Made by a program: the position numbers and the translations under genes | Part shown: one piece after another, positions 13,219 to 27,364 of the stretch | Layout: every line of letters begins with the position of its first letter | Numbering within the stretch: the stretch's first letter is position 1 | Notes under the pieces: model-generated | Database searches by the model: none | Told to the model about the DNA's origin: nothing | The model's input: the letters and a program-made list of their open reading frames with translations, nothing else | NCBI RefSeq assembly: GCF_907164915.1 | Contig: NC_061864.1 | Span: 5,291,389-5,355,388, forward strand | Direction: 5' to 3' | Length of the DNA: 64,000 nucleotides | Source of the DNA: Impatiens glandulifera | Taxonomy: Eukaryota > Streptophyta > Magnoliopsida > Ericales > Balsaminaceae

Positions 13219-15075
13219 ATGTCTCTTCTTTCCAAGGAAAGGAAACACGCCCTTCAAGAGGCCGTTGTCGATAGCACAACCGCGCCATCTTCGGGGAATC
13301 TAATCAACCATGATCAATCTCAAGATCTCCATAACTATAATTCTTCGAATTCGGTTATAAGTTTTGAATCTGGTCACAATAACAACTTCTTGCACAACGT
13401 TAATCAAGGATCGGTTAGCGTAGGAGGAGGAGGATCTTATCTTAGGTTCGATCATCATCAACAACAACAACAGATATCTCCAACCTCAAACGGCTATGAT
13501 GACTACCCGTTTTGGGAGGACAATACTAGCTTGATTAATGAAAGTTATCCACATTATCAGAAGAGTAATGGAAACAATGGTAAAGCAAAAAGGAGCCTCT
13601 CGAGGGATTTCAACTATGATCAAATATCGGGAAGCAGCATGAACAATAACAACAATAATACAATTCAACAAACCGTTGTTGAGAAAGATCAACAATTCGG
13701 ATGGCCAAGCTCGTCGTCGCAATCATCTTCTGAAGTCGATATGGTGGCTATTGAAGCCATTCACGATGTGCTTGCAACTCAACAATCTCCAGTCGCTGGG
13801 GCTGGCACCGGCACATCCCTCAAACGTCGGCTTTTGGTACTATTTTCTTTTGTTAATTTTTAAAATTAGTTATTCAAATTTCACCAAAAGTACTACTATG
13901 GGTAAAATCCCCCAATAAAATTTGGTTAGGACATGGTTATGACATGAGTAGTTTAGATAGTTACAAACTATTTAGTAAAAAAAAAAGTAACTCAAAATAT
14001 GAATTAAATCAACCAAGAAGAAGCAAGAACCACTATTCAATGTTTTGAGCTAGGTTTTTATATTTTGAATGTTCCAATCTTTATACTTTGTTCTTGTTAA
14101 TTTATTCCATTTATTTTGTTGGACTCGAGGAATTGTGTTATGATATTTTTTAATATTTTTTTTTGAGTAAACCGAGATCTACCTAGATATTAATGCCCTA
14201 TTTTTCGATCTTATTTCAACCCACTATAAATTTTATAAAACTATCTTTTTACCTTTAACTTTCTTACCTATTATATATGGACCTTCCAATCTTGTCAGAA
14301 TTTTCTTTTTGTTAATTTAAATGTATTAAAGTAATTATAGATAAGCATATATATATAGTTAATTTATAATTTAATTTCATATGTAGGGAGATAACACACA
14401 AGCTATCAAGAAGCAATGCAATGATAGTGGTAATGGTGGATCAGTGCTCATTAACTCTAAGTCTAAGACAAAATCAACAGCAAATCCATCTCTATCCAAG
14501 GATCCTCAAAGCATTGCAGCCAAGGTAAAAAATTATTTCTTACCAAATATTTTAAAAATTGATACAATATTAATAGTTTTCATTAAAACTACACTCGTGC
14601 ATGTGTCCTCATGTCTTATTTGGTTTTCTTATTACTTATAGAACCGACGAGAACGAATTAGCGAGAGGCTAAAAATTCTGCAGGAAATGGTTCCAAACGG
14701 CTCAAAGGTGAAACAAGTATATTTAATTTGTTAATTAAATAATTAGGTGTTCAACTAATAATAATAAGTACTAAGCATGGTAAGGAAATTGGTGTTGCAG
14801 GTTGATCTTGTGACCATGTTAGAAAAAGCTATTAGTTATGTCAAGTTTCTCCAGCTTCAAGTGAAGGTCTGAATTACAAATTGTTCCCTCATTTAAATAT
14901 AATTAATTATGTTTCAAATGATAAATTAAATGTATGATTAATTAATTTGTAGGTTTTGGCTACCGATGAATTTTGGCCAACCGCGGGAGGGAAAGCGCCG
15001 AACCTTTCGCAAGTGAGGGAAGCCATAGATGCCATTCTCGCATCCCACAGAGACAGAAATTCTAGTTCCAAGTGA
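13219..15075 (+). CDS. RSL1: Class I RSL bHLH transcription factor (RHD6/RSL1 type)
   Basis: Five exons, all with phase-0 junctions: 13219-13836, 14387-14524, 14642-14707, 14801-14866, 14953-15075; total 336 residues. The bHLH domain spans about residues 243-300. Its basic region NRRERISERLK (253-263) is preceded by KDPQSIAAK, and the loop and second helix read VPNGSKVDLVTMLEKAI. The conserved tail VLATDEFWP...GGKAP...QVREAIDAIL is diagnostic of class I RSL proteins (RHD6, RSL1); class II members such as RSL4 have a different tail. Class I proteins commit epidermal cells to root-hair fate and activate class II genes. The N-terminal 200 residues are low-complexity (Gln, Asn, Gly, His runs) and probably disordered. 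Exons 3 and 4 are both exactly 66 bases, cutting the bHLH domain into modules. RHD6 is an equally possible name. Confidence 0.92.
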
Positions 15076-16269
15076 CCATTAATTTAGCTTACCATGAATC
15101 CATGATCAATGTGGACATGAGGAGAAGAAGAAGAATAAAAACTTAGCATATAAAATATTATCCTTTTCTTTTTCCAAGTTGTGAACTTAATTAATTAACT
15201 TGTCATAGCATTATAATAATGATCGAAGCTTTCATTAATTAATTAGATTATTATGAAGAAGAGAGGGGCTAGCTGGTTTTGTTCTATGTCAACGATCGAT
15301 ATCGTACTTGTTGATGTCATACATTAACTATAATTAATTTCAGGTATTTAATTTTAAATAAAGTATACTTTTTTGGCTTATTTATGTACATTTTTTATTT
15401 TATTTATTTATTCTTATTGATGTACCCTAGCTAGATCCCTAGTCCAAATATTAAACCTATCTAGACTTAAAGCTTAAAATATAAGAGCAATTACTTTAAA
15501 ATTTAACAAGTTATATATTCACATTTTCATATATATGGCTTTAAAGATGGAAAAACAAGTAAGTTACACATTATCTTTTTTTTTTATATATATAGTTATG
15601 GCTGATTATACGTTAACATATAATTAGACATTTTTTCGAAGAATTTTTACTTGTGATATATCCATTTATAATGAGTTACAAAACACTTTTTCAGAGATTT
15701 TTTTTAAATATGATACGTCAATATGTCGATCTATAATAAGTTGCAAAATCCTTTTCCGGTATTTTAATAAATTATTACTGCTTTCTCGTTTTCACTAGAG
15801 CAATTAGCTTTAAACTTAATTTCTAGAATTCTTTCACTTGTAAATAAACATAGCAAGTTAAAATTTGTAAATAACAATATTAATGACTATATATATTTCC
15901 TTCAGGCAGTTAGTATTATATTATAAGTTATTAAAATGAAATAAAAACACTTAATTAAACTTAGACTAGCCTAAAATCTTATATAACTAGCTAGTTCACA
16001 CTTCTCTTAAAAAATAGCTTCAAATCATCTTATGTTTACGGCTTCAATGTTTTTCTTTGTTGTAAATATTATGTTGTTGTATTGTATTGTATTGTTATTG
16101 AAGCAGTGTTATTATTTTCATTGTTATGCATATATTTATTATAGGTATATATAAATATCAAAATCAAAATTTTACTTGAAATTGCTGGTTAGTGGTTACT
16201 TGTAATTGTAAATTCATTAAATCAAAATTTTAAATTGTAAAAGTTTATACTAAAATATTATTAGTTATA

Positions 16270-16305
<36 letters not shown>

Positions 16306-16456
16306 TAAGTATACAAATAATTTAATAAATAATAAAAAATAAAAAAGTTTTACTTAAAACGCAAGTTAAAGTGGATATTGTGGTTGTGGTTGTGGAATTA
16401 TGCTAACTTTCAACATTACAAATTAAATAAAAATAAATTACACTGAACAATAATAG

Positions 16457-17112
16457 TTAGACCATCTACAACCCACAAACTCATTTTCAAACCCAAAATA
16501 CAGTAAACGTCACATAAAACAATAATTCATCTCCAACCCAAAAACTCATTTCCAAACCCAAAAGAATATTCTTAAAATATTCCTTTTTAACACTAACTTT
16601 TAACCTTATTAATATTATCTATATATTTATCAACTTCACATATTTAACCCCAATCTTTTCTTATTCAATTAATAAAATTAATTATATATTAATAATTCAT
16701 ACCTAACAAAAATAATTAAATAATACATTTAAATAAACAAACATTATTAATAAAAAAAATAAATTTATATGTTTATTCGTAACTATAAAATAAATTAGAT
16801 AAAATTTTAAATATAATATAATTTAATAATTTAACTATACATTTAAAAATATTATAACTTTTATCTTAAAAAGAAAAAAAAAAGTTTAAAGTTTAATTTT
16901 GATTATAGATATATAAAGTTATATATAAAAAAATAAAAAATAAAATAAATTGAGGGCCATTTTAAAAAAATGGCCAAAATGGGGAATGAACCATGAGAAC
17001 CCAAATATGGGTTGGTTGGAGGAGAGAGACCTCCAAACTCATTTTGGGTTTGCGAATGGTGTCCGGTTGTAGTGAAAAAGGGCACGCATAATACCTGTTG
17101 GAGTTGCTCTTA
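16457..17112. mobile_element. Candidate non-autonomous DNA transposon
   Basis: The left end reads TTAGACCATCTACAAC and the reverse complement of the right end reads TAAGAGCAACTCCAAC, 12 of 16 identical. The word AACTCATTTT beside a CCCAAA-type word recurs near both ends. There is no coding capacity inside. The layout fits a MITE-like element, but the imperfect termini and AT-rich flanks leave the borders uncertain. Confidence 0.45.
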
Positions 17113-17167
17113 TATATAAAATCAAATTATATGAGTTCATTTATTTCAATAAGTAATAATTAATTTT

Positions 17168-17252
17168 GAATTTATAAATTATTACAGTAAACTATTGTAT
17201 AAAATCGAAATAATTTATAAATTTATAAAATCGTAAAATGTTGAGACAGTAA
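17168..17252. repeat. Dispersed AT-rich repeat, copy B
   Basis: Contains AAAATCGAAATAATTTATAA then TTATAAAATCGTAAAATG, matching copies at 10.95 kb and 40.58 kb. It begins only about 60 bases after the candidate element at 16457-17112. Confidence 0.5.
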
Positions 17253-20200
17253 AGTATATGTTAATATATTTTAAAATCGTAAAATAATAAAATAAAATAA
17301 AAAGTTAATTCAACCATTTATTTCACTATAATAAACTAAAAGCCTTTTCTTTTAACAAATAAGATGATGTTGATTATGATGGATCTATATCCCCAAAACA
17401 AGAAATTGAGGCATGACTCACACATATGTCTAGATTCAAAAAACTTACTATGAGAGACATGGTCATGTCATACAATCTTATAAAAAGTTTATCAAGGATC
17501 ATGTTGTTTTCAGAATAAGGAGAATATTAGAAAAATGTACGCTGAAAAAGGTAATTTACAAAATTTGTAGCGACATTCACTGTCGCCGAAAATGAATTAG
17601 AAGACGATGTTACAAAAAGTTGGCCATATTCTTCCAGATCTTCTTCTAATCTCTCGTATTGTACTAAGTTTTTGAGATATGAGTGTTTGAATGTTTCTTA
17701 TTTACTGATATTTCGTATCTACCAACAATCATTTTTTTTAGGATTTGTTTTGTTTATATGTTCTTATGATTTAAAAAAAAATTGATTTGTGACAAAAATA
17801 TATCATAACTTGTACTCATAATTATATATGTTAAATTTATCATTTGACTATGATATTCACAATTAAATGTATAAATGAATTCGATCTTTCTCAAAATGTT
17901 AAATTAACCAAATGCACAATGTCCATTAATCTCTGGGATCAAACTCGTTTGATTTTTTTTACTCAAAATTCAACCCTTATCGTATATTATTTTCAATTAC
18001 TCAATTTAATAATTAAAACACACTCTTATTTTAATATTATAAAATTTTAAATATAAAAGAACATTATAATTTAACAAATTAAAAACTCAAATAACTTAAT
18101 TTCAATATAAAAAAATCTAAAATAACCAAAATCATGATAGCATGTGTTGTCATATAAATTGTCCACTGTCAACAATTGTCTACTATACATATATTTAATT
18201 CTCAATTGCTAATCATTAATTAATTAAAGATAATTGACAATTAATTAATTATATATTATATTAATTAAGAATATGAAAGACCAATTAGACTAAAGAAGTT
18301 AACATGGGTGATCTGTAGTAGAGAGAAATAGTGAAGATTGAAAAAAGGGTATTTATGTAATTAAGATCTTGCACATGAAAGACGTGGGTTTGCAGAGGAA
18401 GCAGACCCCATGTTTTATTCAACCATATCTCAAACCAAAATCTCACTTCCATTTAATTAATTAATTAAATTACAAACAGAACATAAAAAAAAATTCCTTT
18501 TATTTTTTTATTATTTATAATATCAACTTAGCCAGCCAAGTCACACTAAATTTTGACTTTCCCTATATAATTGGATCAATATTAATTATTAAGTATTAAT
18601 CACAACCTTAATAGCAATTCAAGTGATTAAAGTCAGATCATAATCAATCAAATTTATATATTTTTCTCAACAACAAAAAATCAATATATAATTATTTTGT
18701 TAAGGTCTCTAGTTGTTGCGGTTTTTGTTAGAATGTAATGAAAAAATGTTTTGTATATAGTTCCTATATATCTTCAAGGGCATAAGGTAAGTGACCTTAA
18801 TTTTAATAAAATGAGACCAAATATAAAATAATTAAAACTTGTTTATTAATTATATTTAGTGTAATTTTTTTATCATATATAGAGGGAACATTATAATATT
18901 ATAATTTGTAGATAGACATGAATAATTAATCATGTTGTAAAATGAGTTGTACACATAGTTTATATAACATGTGCACACTAAACTAACTCAATTTGTTTAA
19001 TAAAGCTAAATTTATCCATTGAATTTACATTTGATTCATATATCGTTTAGAATTATAGAAGTTTTCAATGAGTCCATAAAAATTAAAATAAGATTGTTGG
19101 TGTTTGAGGCTCGGTCCATCGATTAAAAGTACAAAGTTAGATTTTGTTTATGACAAATATTTATAACGGAAATAGATGATTTGAACATTTTTACAAGTTA
19201 TAGGACATATTGAGTCAAGTATAAGTTTAGTTGTCAAAATGAGAGAGATTGAATTTTGTTTCATATAAGATATGCATTTTTAATGCATATAACACATGAA
19301 CACGTGCTAGATCAATTTGTGGAGGTAGAAAAGAGTTGAATTAATGTTTCATTGATACTTATATTATTATTATATCAATATAAGATATATATATCATTAT
19401 TACTTAGGTCTTACCTCAACAACTAGCATTATGTGCTTCATTTTATTTTCTGGTCAATTAATGGTGTCATCTGATTTTATATTTATCAATTGCTAATTAA
19501 GAGATCGAATTAATAAATAAGTAATTTTGTCGACACGGGCTATCACAAGTTTATTTTTAGGGTGCATGCAATTGATTAATTTTAATTAGTTGTATAAATT
19601 CTTCAGATTGAGATGGGTTGATTGGTTAAAATACCTACCCTTGATTTGTTCATTGGAATGAAAATTCAATTTATTGTTTTATTGAATATTTTTATTTAAA
19701 TATATATTGAATTAATTCTTAAAATCTTATGATTGTATAAAAAATATTTTTAAAGTTTATATATGTTTTCTTGTTGGGTAAGCTTATAACATTTTATACA
19801 CTATTATTGTTTGTCAATTTTAATATTGTGATTATTTTCATCTTCTAAGTAATAAAAATAAACGTTGTGGTGCAAGTAATCGGATTATAATTAAGTCACT
19901 ATATAAATATTATTAATGGGTTTTACAATAATTATTATCTAAGTAGATTTTTTATAATGATGGATTCAAATTATCTTTAATAAAATAAAATAATATATGT
20001 TCAAATATGGTAGATGAATTCAGTGTGATATATATTATAATGATTAATTAGAAGTTATTATGAATAATCCTTGGTTAATTAATAAACAAATCAACACACG
20101 GATTTAAAAAGATTTACTTGCAAAAATATATAACTTAATAGTAGAGAATTCGAGTTTTCTTATTCAAATTATTGATTTTATTTTGATTTTATCTTTATGA

Positions 20201-20927
20201 TAAAATAGTTGTTTATATCACAAAATGAGTGTTCTTGAATCTATAAATCTCATCTTGTTATTATAATAAAAATATAGCTTGCATAAACTTAGATCATTGG
20301 TGAAAACGATGTGTTTGATTTTAATATTAGTTTTCTACTTATTATTTTATTAGTATAATATTTTTTATTTTGAAAACTATTATAAGTTAGGTTTGTTATT
20401 CACCTATTTTGTAAATTATAAATTTAAGTTTTTTTTTTTTTTTTTTATATAAATTGTTACAATTTTACTTTCAAACACCTTGTTATTAGATCTAATCTTA
20501 TTAAGTGTTTGATAATCTTCTTAAATGAGCTATAACATTAACATCCGTTGTTTCTTATGAATAAATGTTTGTGGCCTTCACGTCTACATTTTAGATACCG
20601 TACAGTCAGTATATATAATATAATATAATATAATTAGTTATTTATAAACTTAGTCAAATTGTGTTATACTCTACTCTAATCTAAAGTATAATATAAATTG
20701 ATAATGATATCATTGACAATAATAAATCTTCATAGAGTATTAAAAAGTAAACATTTTAAACAAGATTGAATCCATAATAGTATCGTCATTTTTTCATGCC
20801 GAAATGTTTTAATGCCCTATCGCCAGGGTAAGAGTAAGGTAAGAGCTTGGGTATTAAATCTAGAAAGATCACTCTAGTGAAATAGATTATTAAATAACTG
20901 TAAATTTGAATTATACAAGAGAATCAA

Positions 20928-23900
20928 TCAATCGATAGCCATTGGAGTAATGCGTTTCCTAGCAGGTTTCTGAGTTGGAGTTATAAACGAACTTGTTGGC
21001 GTTATAGCTTCATTCTTTTCTTGTATTGTTTCCGCTTTTCCATCATCCAGATTTCCATTGCTCGATTCCATGTTTGAGCAGCCCATGTTTTCTGCACACA
21101 TTTCATTCAATTAAGTAACATTTTAAAATATTAAATTCAAGCAATATTTTACCCATATCACCAAAATAAATCCAATTTTCATCAAAGAAGGTATTGAGTT
21201 ATGATATAGGAGTAAAGAAAACCCAACCTGACAACGAAACAGGTGAGCCTAATTCTTCGTCATCAAATTCTACTAGAGTACAATACCCATCTTGTGAGGA
21301 CATCGCTAAATATTTACCATTAGATGACCTACGTATAATAACAGTGCAGAATCCAATTAAAAACTCTAAACCTGTCAAAGATATTTGATGGAAAACAAAA
21401 GGAAAGCGTAAAACTGTACCATGAGATGTCAGTTATGGCTGCATAGTGAAGTCCACCAAAAATTGCTATGGGTTCGGTGCTCTCCGTATCAAAAATGTAT
21501 AAAGAATTTAATGTTGCCACAGCAAAAACAAGGCGATAGGGGAGTTTGAAGAAAGAAGCTGTATTGTTCTCACAATAGAAATAATAACAATAATCAGTGA
21601 CAATATTGAAATAAAATCAATTGCAATGAATGTGCTATTGACCTGAATTTGATCCCCTTAGTGAAAAAGCTATTGGGCAGAATCTCACTGCCACAGTAGG
21701 TTTACTGGCACCAGGAAGCATTAGAGCAGGTCTGCATGTTACCAAACATAAATTCGAAGAAATATTTTTTATTGGAAAGAAATGAAGATTTTCCTTAACT
21801 TGTATTGAAGATGGCCAACTTTACCCCAACCCTTTAAATCAATCATATTTTATCTTATTTTACCCAAATAACAAAATGTATCCTTTCATTACATTGACAT
21901 AAATGCACTTGATTTCAAAGCAAGTGTAAATTTGGCCTGGTTTAGCTAATTGGATGTCTTACCTAGAAAGATCCTTTCTGGAGAAAATATAAGTTGCATT
22001 CAAAGATTCTGATAGAGGAAAAGGTTTGTAGGAACCTGAAATCAGTAGTAAGAAGAGAACATCAGAGCTCTTAATAAAAGCTCCATAGCTTATTATAAAG
22101 TGATCAAAGGAACTGAAATATTCAGAAGATTAAGAAACCAGAAATTATCAAATCACTCTGATATTATTAGCTGCTTAGTGTTTGTTAGAAAATAATTTAG
22201 TCATATAACCTAAATAATCCGTTTTTTCATCTAACAATATATTTTTTCTACATCAATCAAGCTCTCAATGATACCATACAGTAGATTAATTTGATGAAGC
22301 ATTCTTTTGTGACCAAGAACTCAGATATGAGATAGAAGTTGAGGATCAGCAAAATGAAATGATGTTCAAAACTGCAAATAGTACAATATAAAGACAAAAG
22401 TCAATACCTGCAGGTACAACCAAAAATGATCCATCTGGTGACCATGCTAATCTTCGGAAAAATGATGGCAATGTCTCATCGTGAAACAGATGAGTTTTAG
22501 AAGACTGCATAGAATCCATATTATTAATCTTTATTGCAGATTTCAAAGTTATATGAAAGAATGTGGATTAGTCTCCAACCTTAGCTTCTTCAGCAGTTTG
22601 ATCCTCAGACTTTAATATGACATGTTGACAAACATAATTCATCTTATCGTTGGCCTTGGTTTTTAAATTTTGATGTTTCTTAGCATAGACCCGGCAAGTT
22701 CTGTCTGAACTAAGTGTAGCAACATACTTTCCTAATGGGTCCCATGCAACACCTTGAACATAGTGGATATGGCCATCCAAGATCTGATGGACAGATCCTG
22801 ATAACAAAAAAAACTGTCAAGCTAAATATCAATACCTTTGTCAACTCTACCAAGTGTAAGCATGTTTAAACCTTTATTAATATCCCACACAATGCAGGAA
22901 TTATCCACTGATCCAGAAACAAGAAAAGCTCCATCTGTTGACCATTGTAAGTCCAGCACATCTTTCCGATGATAACTGCAGGGAGAACAGTAGTGAATTG
23001 AAATGTTCTGATTATACATGATACATAAGTTATAATTATTTCTGGTTGTTCATCACTTCCTATCCTATTAACCAATTTAATCAATAAAAAGTAATATTAC
23101 AAGAGCATTCTAGTTTCTCTTTAAATTAATATAAAAAATTGAGCAACTACTACTTTAGACATAAGTTCTCTTTGAAAGCACACACAAGGATGACAAACAC
23201 TGTCAAAGAACACACAAGTCTTGGTCTCAGGTGAATTCCTCATTAGGCATTTGAGTCTATAGTACCCGAGAATTCAGATATGTAGGCATTGTAAGTTGAT
23301 ATTTCATAAATTCCAAAAGAAAAGTATGAATCTTATAATCATTTCAACAAACAGGAGACGTATTAATTGTTAGGCATGCTTCAATTTTTCTCAATCTAAA
23401 TGTCTGTCCAATCAAGTTTACTAGGATCTGCATTATCTGTTAGATTCATTCACCCAATGTGTTGATCGTCGTTCTACAATGAAGAGGTTGAGTACTTATG
23501 TAAATCACATATGATGCTATACTTCTGTTTTTCTTCACCCCTCTAATTTAAGATGAGTGATCAACTAAGTGTGTCACCCAACTAATGTAAGTGTCCCTTT
23601 ATATTTTTATCTCAAAGATGAAAATGAATGGGACTTACGACAATGCTCTGAGTACTTTCCATGCCTGGCCTGCATCAACATTGTGCATTTTCCATATTAA
23701 AACATCTCCTCCTACACAATGGAAATGAAGTATGAGTATATGATGCCAAACTAAAAGGCATTGTACATATAGTTTTTCAAAAAGGACAAATTCTACAGCA
23801 GAAACATACCATCTGCCGCAGAAGCAAGCTGCTCACCTGCATAAAAATAGAAACATATGAAACTTCAAAACAAATTAAAATAATAAGAAATTTGATTAAC

Positions 23901-26753
23901 ATAAAGACTTAAAAGTGAAATATATCATATCACCAAGATTTTTATAGGAATAAATTATGTGCATTCTATGTATACTATAAACATATGCACGATAACTAAA
24001 CATCTATTGCAGCATGATGCTAACAAAAGTATGTACAATTAAGTAGTTTGTTCATGAAGTGTTTGCAATTTCCCTTATGTTGTTTTGCACCTAATAATGA
24101 TCTGGCATAGTTTGGCATTCACCATAGAGATGTTAATAATGTGGAGCAGTCAGGTCTTGGACTGTAAGATGGGCAACTGCCTAAGTACATTGCTTGCTTT
24201 TGGTACCAAGAGCATATTTTCCTTTATGCCCATAAGTTGATATAGAGATTTTGGGAAAAGGTAGTCAGTTGGAAGAAGCAGTAATCACAGGAAGTGGGGA
24301 GGAGAATAAAGTTAACAAAGAGAACCTATTATAGTTATCATCACTATAAAATATTAAAGGATGGAAAGGGATGTCTCCTTGATGCATCAAGCAAACACCT
24401 AAAAATCAGGTTGAGCAGCAATTCTTACAAAATGGTTGTGGAGGTCAATTGACTAGTGTATGTTCTTGGTCAACTGAAGGCAATAAACTAGCAAGTTCTG
24501 GCCAAGACTTAAAAGGAGGCAATTAAACTTGACATATTATCTGGCTAGAATCACATCATTGTTGACTTTTTGTTTAACTGGGGAACTAAATGGAATATAT
24601 CGAATGTGAATTCTTTTACAGAGTTTATGGAGGTTGATTGGGCTGTGGATGGAGGTTTAATTGGATTGTCTCTTTCAATATATACCAAGTAGGATTGAAA
24701 TTGTATCGTGGACAAATACAACTTACATCATATACCTTCCAAAGACCACAACAATAAAGATGAAGCACCAGAGCAGTGATCTCTTTACAGAATTCAAATT
24801 CCCAAATTCAAATGCTTGTATTAAAAGCTTTATACGATGAATGACAAAGGTACACAACTACATTAAAACAACTTCCATGGTGGCAACTTTAAATCTCAGT
24901 TTAGATGTATCCCATATTTCCAACATACACAACCTAGAGAATTCTAACAGCATCAACAGTTAACTATGTCTGCCAAAAAGTTAGATGGATTTAGAAATTG
25001 GATATGAACATCTTTTCATCATAAACACTCAAAGGTGTACCAATTGTTGGATTTACTTTGCCTTGCCTATTTGAATGCTTCATTCACAGGGACCATATAT
25101 TATATAAGATGTTTCCAAGCATATTGTATTACATAAAAACCTAGTTACAGGATTCCATACTATTCCCTGAAAACAGTAAATATAAAAATGTTTCTCTTGC
25201 CCAATAAAATGTTACCTCTCAAGATATGAAGGTCTGTTTTAGTCTGAGAACTAACTTATTAGACAACCCACGTAAATTCTTTACATGTTAATTCATACTG
25301 TTGTTGTGAGCATTCTTTTGCAGCTTAAGATTTTACCATGGTAATAATTGCACACGACTCTAAGGAATCGTGTTCAATATTTCCTTCCGCAAGGTAATAA
25401 AAAGAGCTCCTTTTTTAATTACATACCTTAACTTAAGCTTTTAAATGAGTAGATAACATAACAATAATCATAATTACAAAGAAATTAAATTTGATTCCAA
25501 TGACACCGGGAGTATTATGCTTGATCTTAGTGATTTGATTAGAATGGGAGCATTTGAGGTTTCTTGCTTCTCTTCAGGAAGGGTTTGGGGTGGTTTATGA
25601 GCAACATGTAAGGATTTACACGTTGAGCAGAGTCTAATTAAGTTTCGGGCATTTTGGTTTTGAAGATTTGTCATTTAGATTATAGCGTGTACGAGGGCTT
25701 AATTAGTTCTTTATCATTTGAGCTTCATAGTTCTTTCTTTAAATGAAAAACTACAATGGTGATTCATTTTTCTTACTCAATAACTTTCATCCTTAAGAGC
25801 TACAAGGTCTAGACTCTAGAATGCGAGGTCGTTCCTTTCTCCCTTATGTGTCCTTTTGAATCGTTGATTGTACTAGCCGCACACACTTGCAGCATTTATT
25901 TATACGAGCTTTAACTTTTCGAAAAGATAATTAGCTAAATGAGGAAAATATTTGATAGTGCAGGGTTCCCATAGCAAATAGGCACAAAAGATAAGATGTC
26001 AAGACGAGCAGATTATTACGCTCATTGTAGCTTGCATATATAATGAAATAAACGATTTTCTGACACATGAAAATTGGAAATAAGCTACACCCTAGTCTAG
26101 TCTTCTTCTATTCGCGTGAATATCGTAAAAGCGTGAATACTCGAAGTGTATTAAAATAGATACAAGTCAGTTAACATTCAAAATTAAAATAATTACCAAA
26201 TTAGATTAAGCAATATTTCCACTTTACTACTCTACACCCAATATGTACATGGTCTCAAATTCATCAGTAAAGAAGAAACCCCTTTTCTTTTTCGCAAATT
26301 ATCCATGCATAAATATGTAAAGGAACGTCGTTTAAGCACAACAAGCACATCGACAATAGAGGTGAAACTATAACCAAAAGTTGTTTCATTAAGCAATTAC
26401 ACATCCATACCTGAAGGAGAGAAACGAAGAGCGTTTACAGCAGATGAATGATAAGAAAGGCTATTCACGTAAGTAGCGGTGGGGCTTTTCTTCTGTGGTT
26501 CGTCAAAACTGATGTTCCATAGCTGAAAATCGAAGTAAATTTTGCGATAATTAGCAAAGAAATAGCACAAATGATTAGATATAAAGAAATGAGACTTTAC
26601 ACTGACTAAATTAACAAACAATAATAGACAGCAGATGACCTTGATGTCGAAATCAGCACCACCAGTGGCGAGTAACCCCGAGAGTGGATGGAAATCTAGG
26701 GTTAGGACAGGCTTTGTGTCATGCCAATTGATCTGAACTGTACCTCCCTTCAT
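20928..26753 (-). CDS. FAS2: Chromatin assembly factor 1 subunit FAS2 (WD40, p60/CAC2 homologue)
   Basis: Twelve exons, read downward: 26753-26640, 26522-26411, 23836-23810, 23711-23639, 22975-22872, 22797-22580, 22504-22408, 22035-21963, 21731-21643, 21558-21420, 21328-21228, 21091-20928. They join in frame to 436 residues; plant FAS2 proteins are a little longer. The N-terminus [20 protein letters not shown] is diagnostic. WD40 blades are visible as [32 protein letters not shown] and [15 protein letters not shown], giving a beta-propeller. FAS2 is the middle subunit of CAF-1 (with FAS1 and MSI1), which deposits H3-H4 on replicated DNA in the nucleus. The tail [10 protein letters not shown] resembles the B-domain-like ASF1-binding motif of p60/HIRA proteins (inference). 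Intron 2 is 2.6 kb, and exon 3 is a 27-base microexon. Confidence 0.95.
23837..26410 (-). other. FAS2 intron 2 (2.6 kb)
   Basis: The largest intron of FAS2. It is less AT-extreme than the intergenic gaps and carries several unrelated-looking segments (about 24060-24700 and 25380-25950) that read like old insertions, but I recognise no domain. The 66-codon minus-strand frame at 25474-25674 starts with ATG and is not extremely biased, yet has no family resemblance I can state. Confidence 0.5.
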
Positions 26754-26907
26754 TTCAGAAACGGATTGAAAGTATTCTAAGAATCCGAGAATAGAACTAA
26801 CGAATGATCAGTTGTTCACCAGAATTTACCGATTAAGCAAAGAGAAAAAGAGACGAATCTAAACGAATGAAATCAAAATGCGCGCGCTCTAGATTTGATA
26901 GAGAGAA

Positions 26908-26915
26908 GGCGGGAA
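26908..26915 (-). promoter_or_regulatory. E2F-like site in the FAS2 promoter
   Basis: GGCGGGAA on the plus strand reads TTCCCGCC on the minus; extended to GTTCCCGC it matches the plant E2F consensus WTTSSCSS at 7 of 8 positions. It lies about 155 bases before the FAS2 start. S-phase control by E2F is established for the partner gene FAS1 in Arabidopsis; for this gene it is inference. Confidence 0.5.
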
Positions 26916-27364
26916 CATAAACATGTACAGTTCATGAGTTCCGTCTGTCTAGGGCTAAACTTGGGGGTATAATAGGAAACTATAATGAATTCAGTCTTTT
27001 TCTTTTTTTTCTTTTTTTTAATGCTAAATTTTGTATTAATAATTGCAAGTAAATTATTAAATTATGAATAGTGAAAAAAAAATATTCAATTATTAAATAA
27101 AAATATTTTAAAAATATTAATATATAATAATTAAATAATAATTAATAATTTAAAATATATTATATATTTTAATAATTTTGATGATAAATAACAAACTCAA
27201 AGAGACAAGGCGAAAAATCGTTAGGACGTTATTTTGTACGATATTAGTTCTCTTTCTTAATTAAAATATAAAAATATAAAAAAAATGTAAAATTTGAACA
27301 ATAGATGTAATGAATTTTTCGAACGAATTTTTCGAACAAAAATTATGTTTTTATTTAAATAAGA

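Larger units (their letters stand above)
15076..20927. other. Large AT-rich intergenic region
   Basis: Nearly 6 kb without a credible gene. It contains a TTA microsatellite near 16270-16295, a candidate non-autonomous element at 16457-17112, a dispersed repeat copy at 17168-17252, a perfect small palindrome (AGCGACA/TGTCGC) at 17569-17586 and a T18 run at 20429-20446. Frames at 16903-17085 and 17844-18050 have no recognisable composition or domain. The 3' end of FAS2 converges on this gap. Confidence 0.55.

Noticed and set aside
17569..17586. AGCGACA/TGTCGC palindrome reminiscent of CACTA subterminal repeats
   Set aside because: A single short stem; no CACTA terminus or further subterminal copies were found nearby.
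25474..25674. 66-codon minus-strand frame in FAS2 intron 2
   Set aside because: No recognisable domain, and it lies in an intron with no other exon-like sequence around it.
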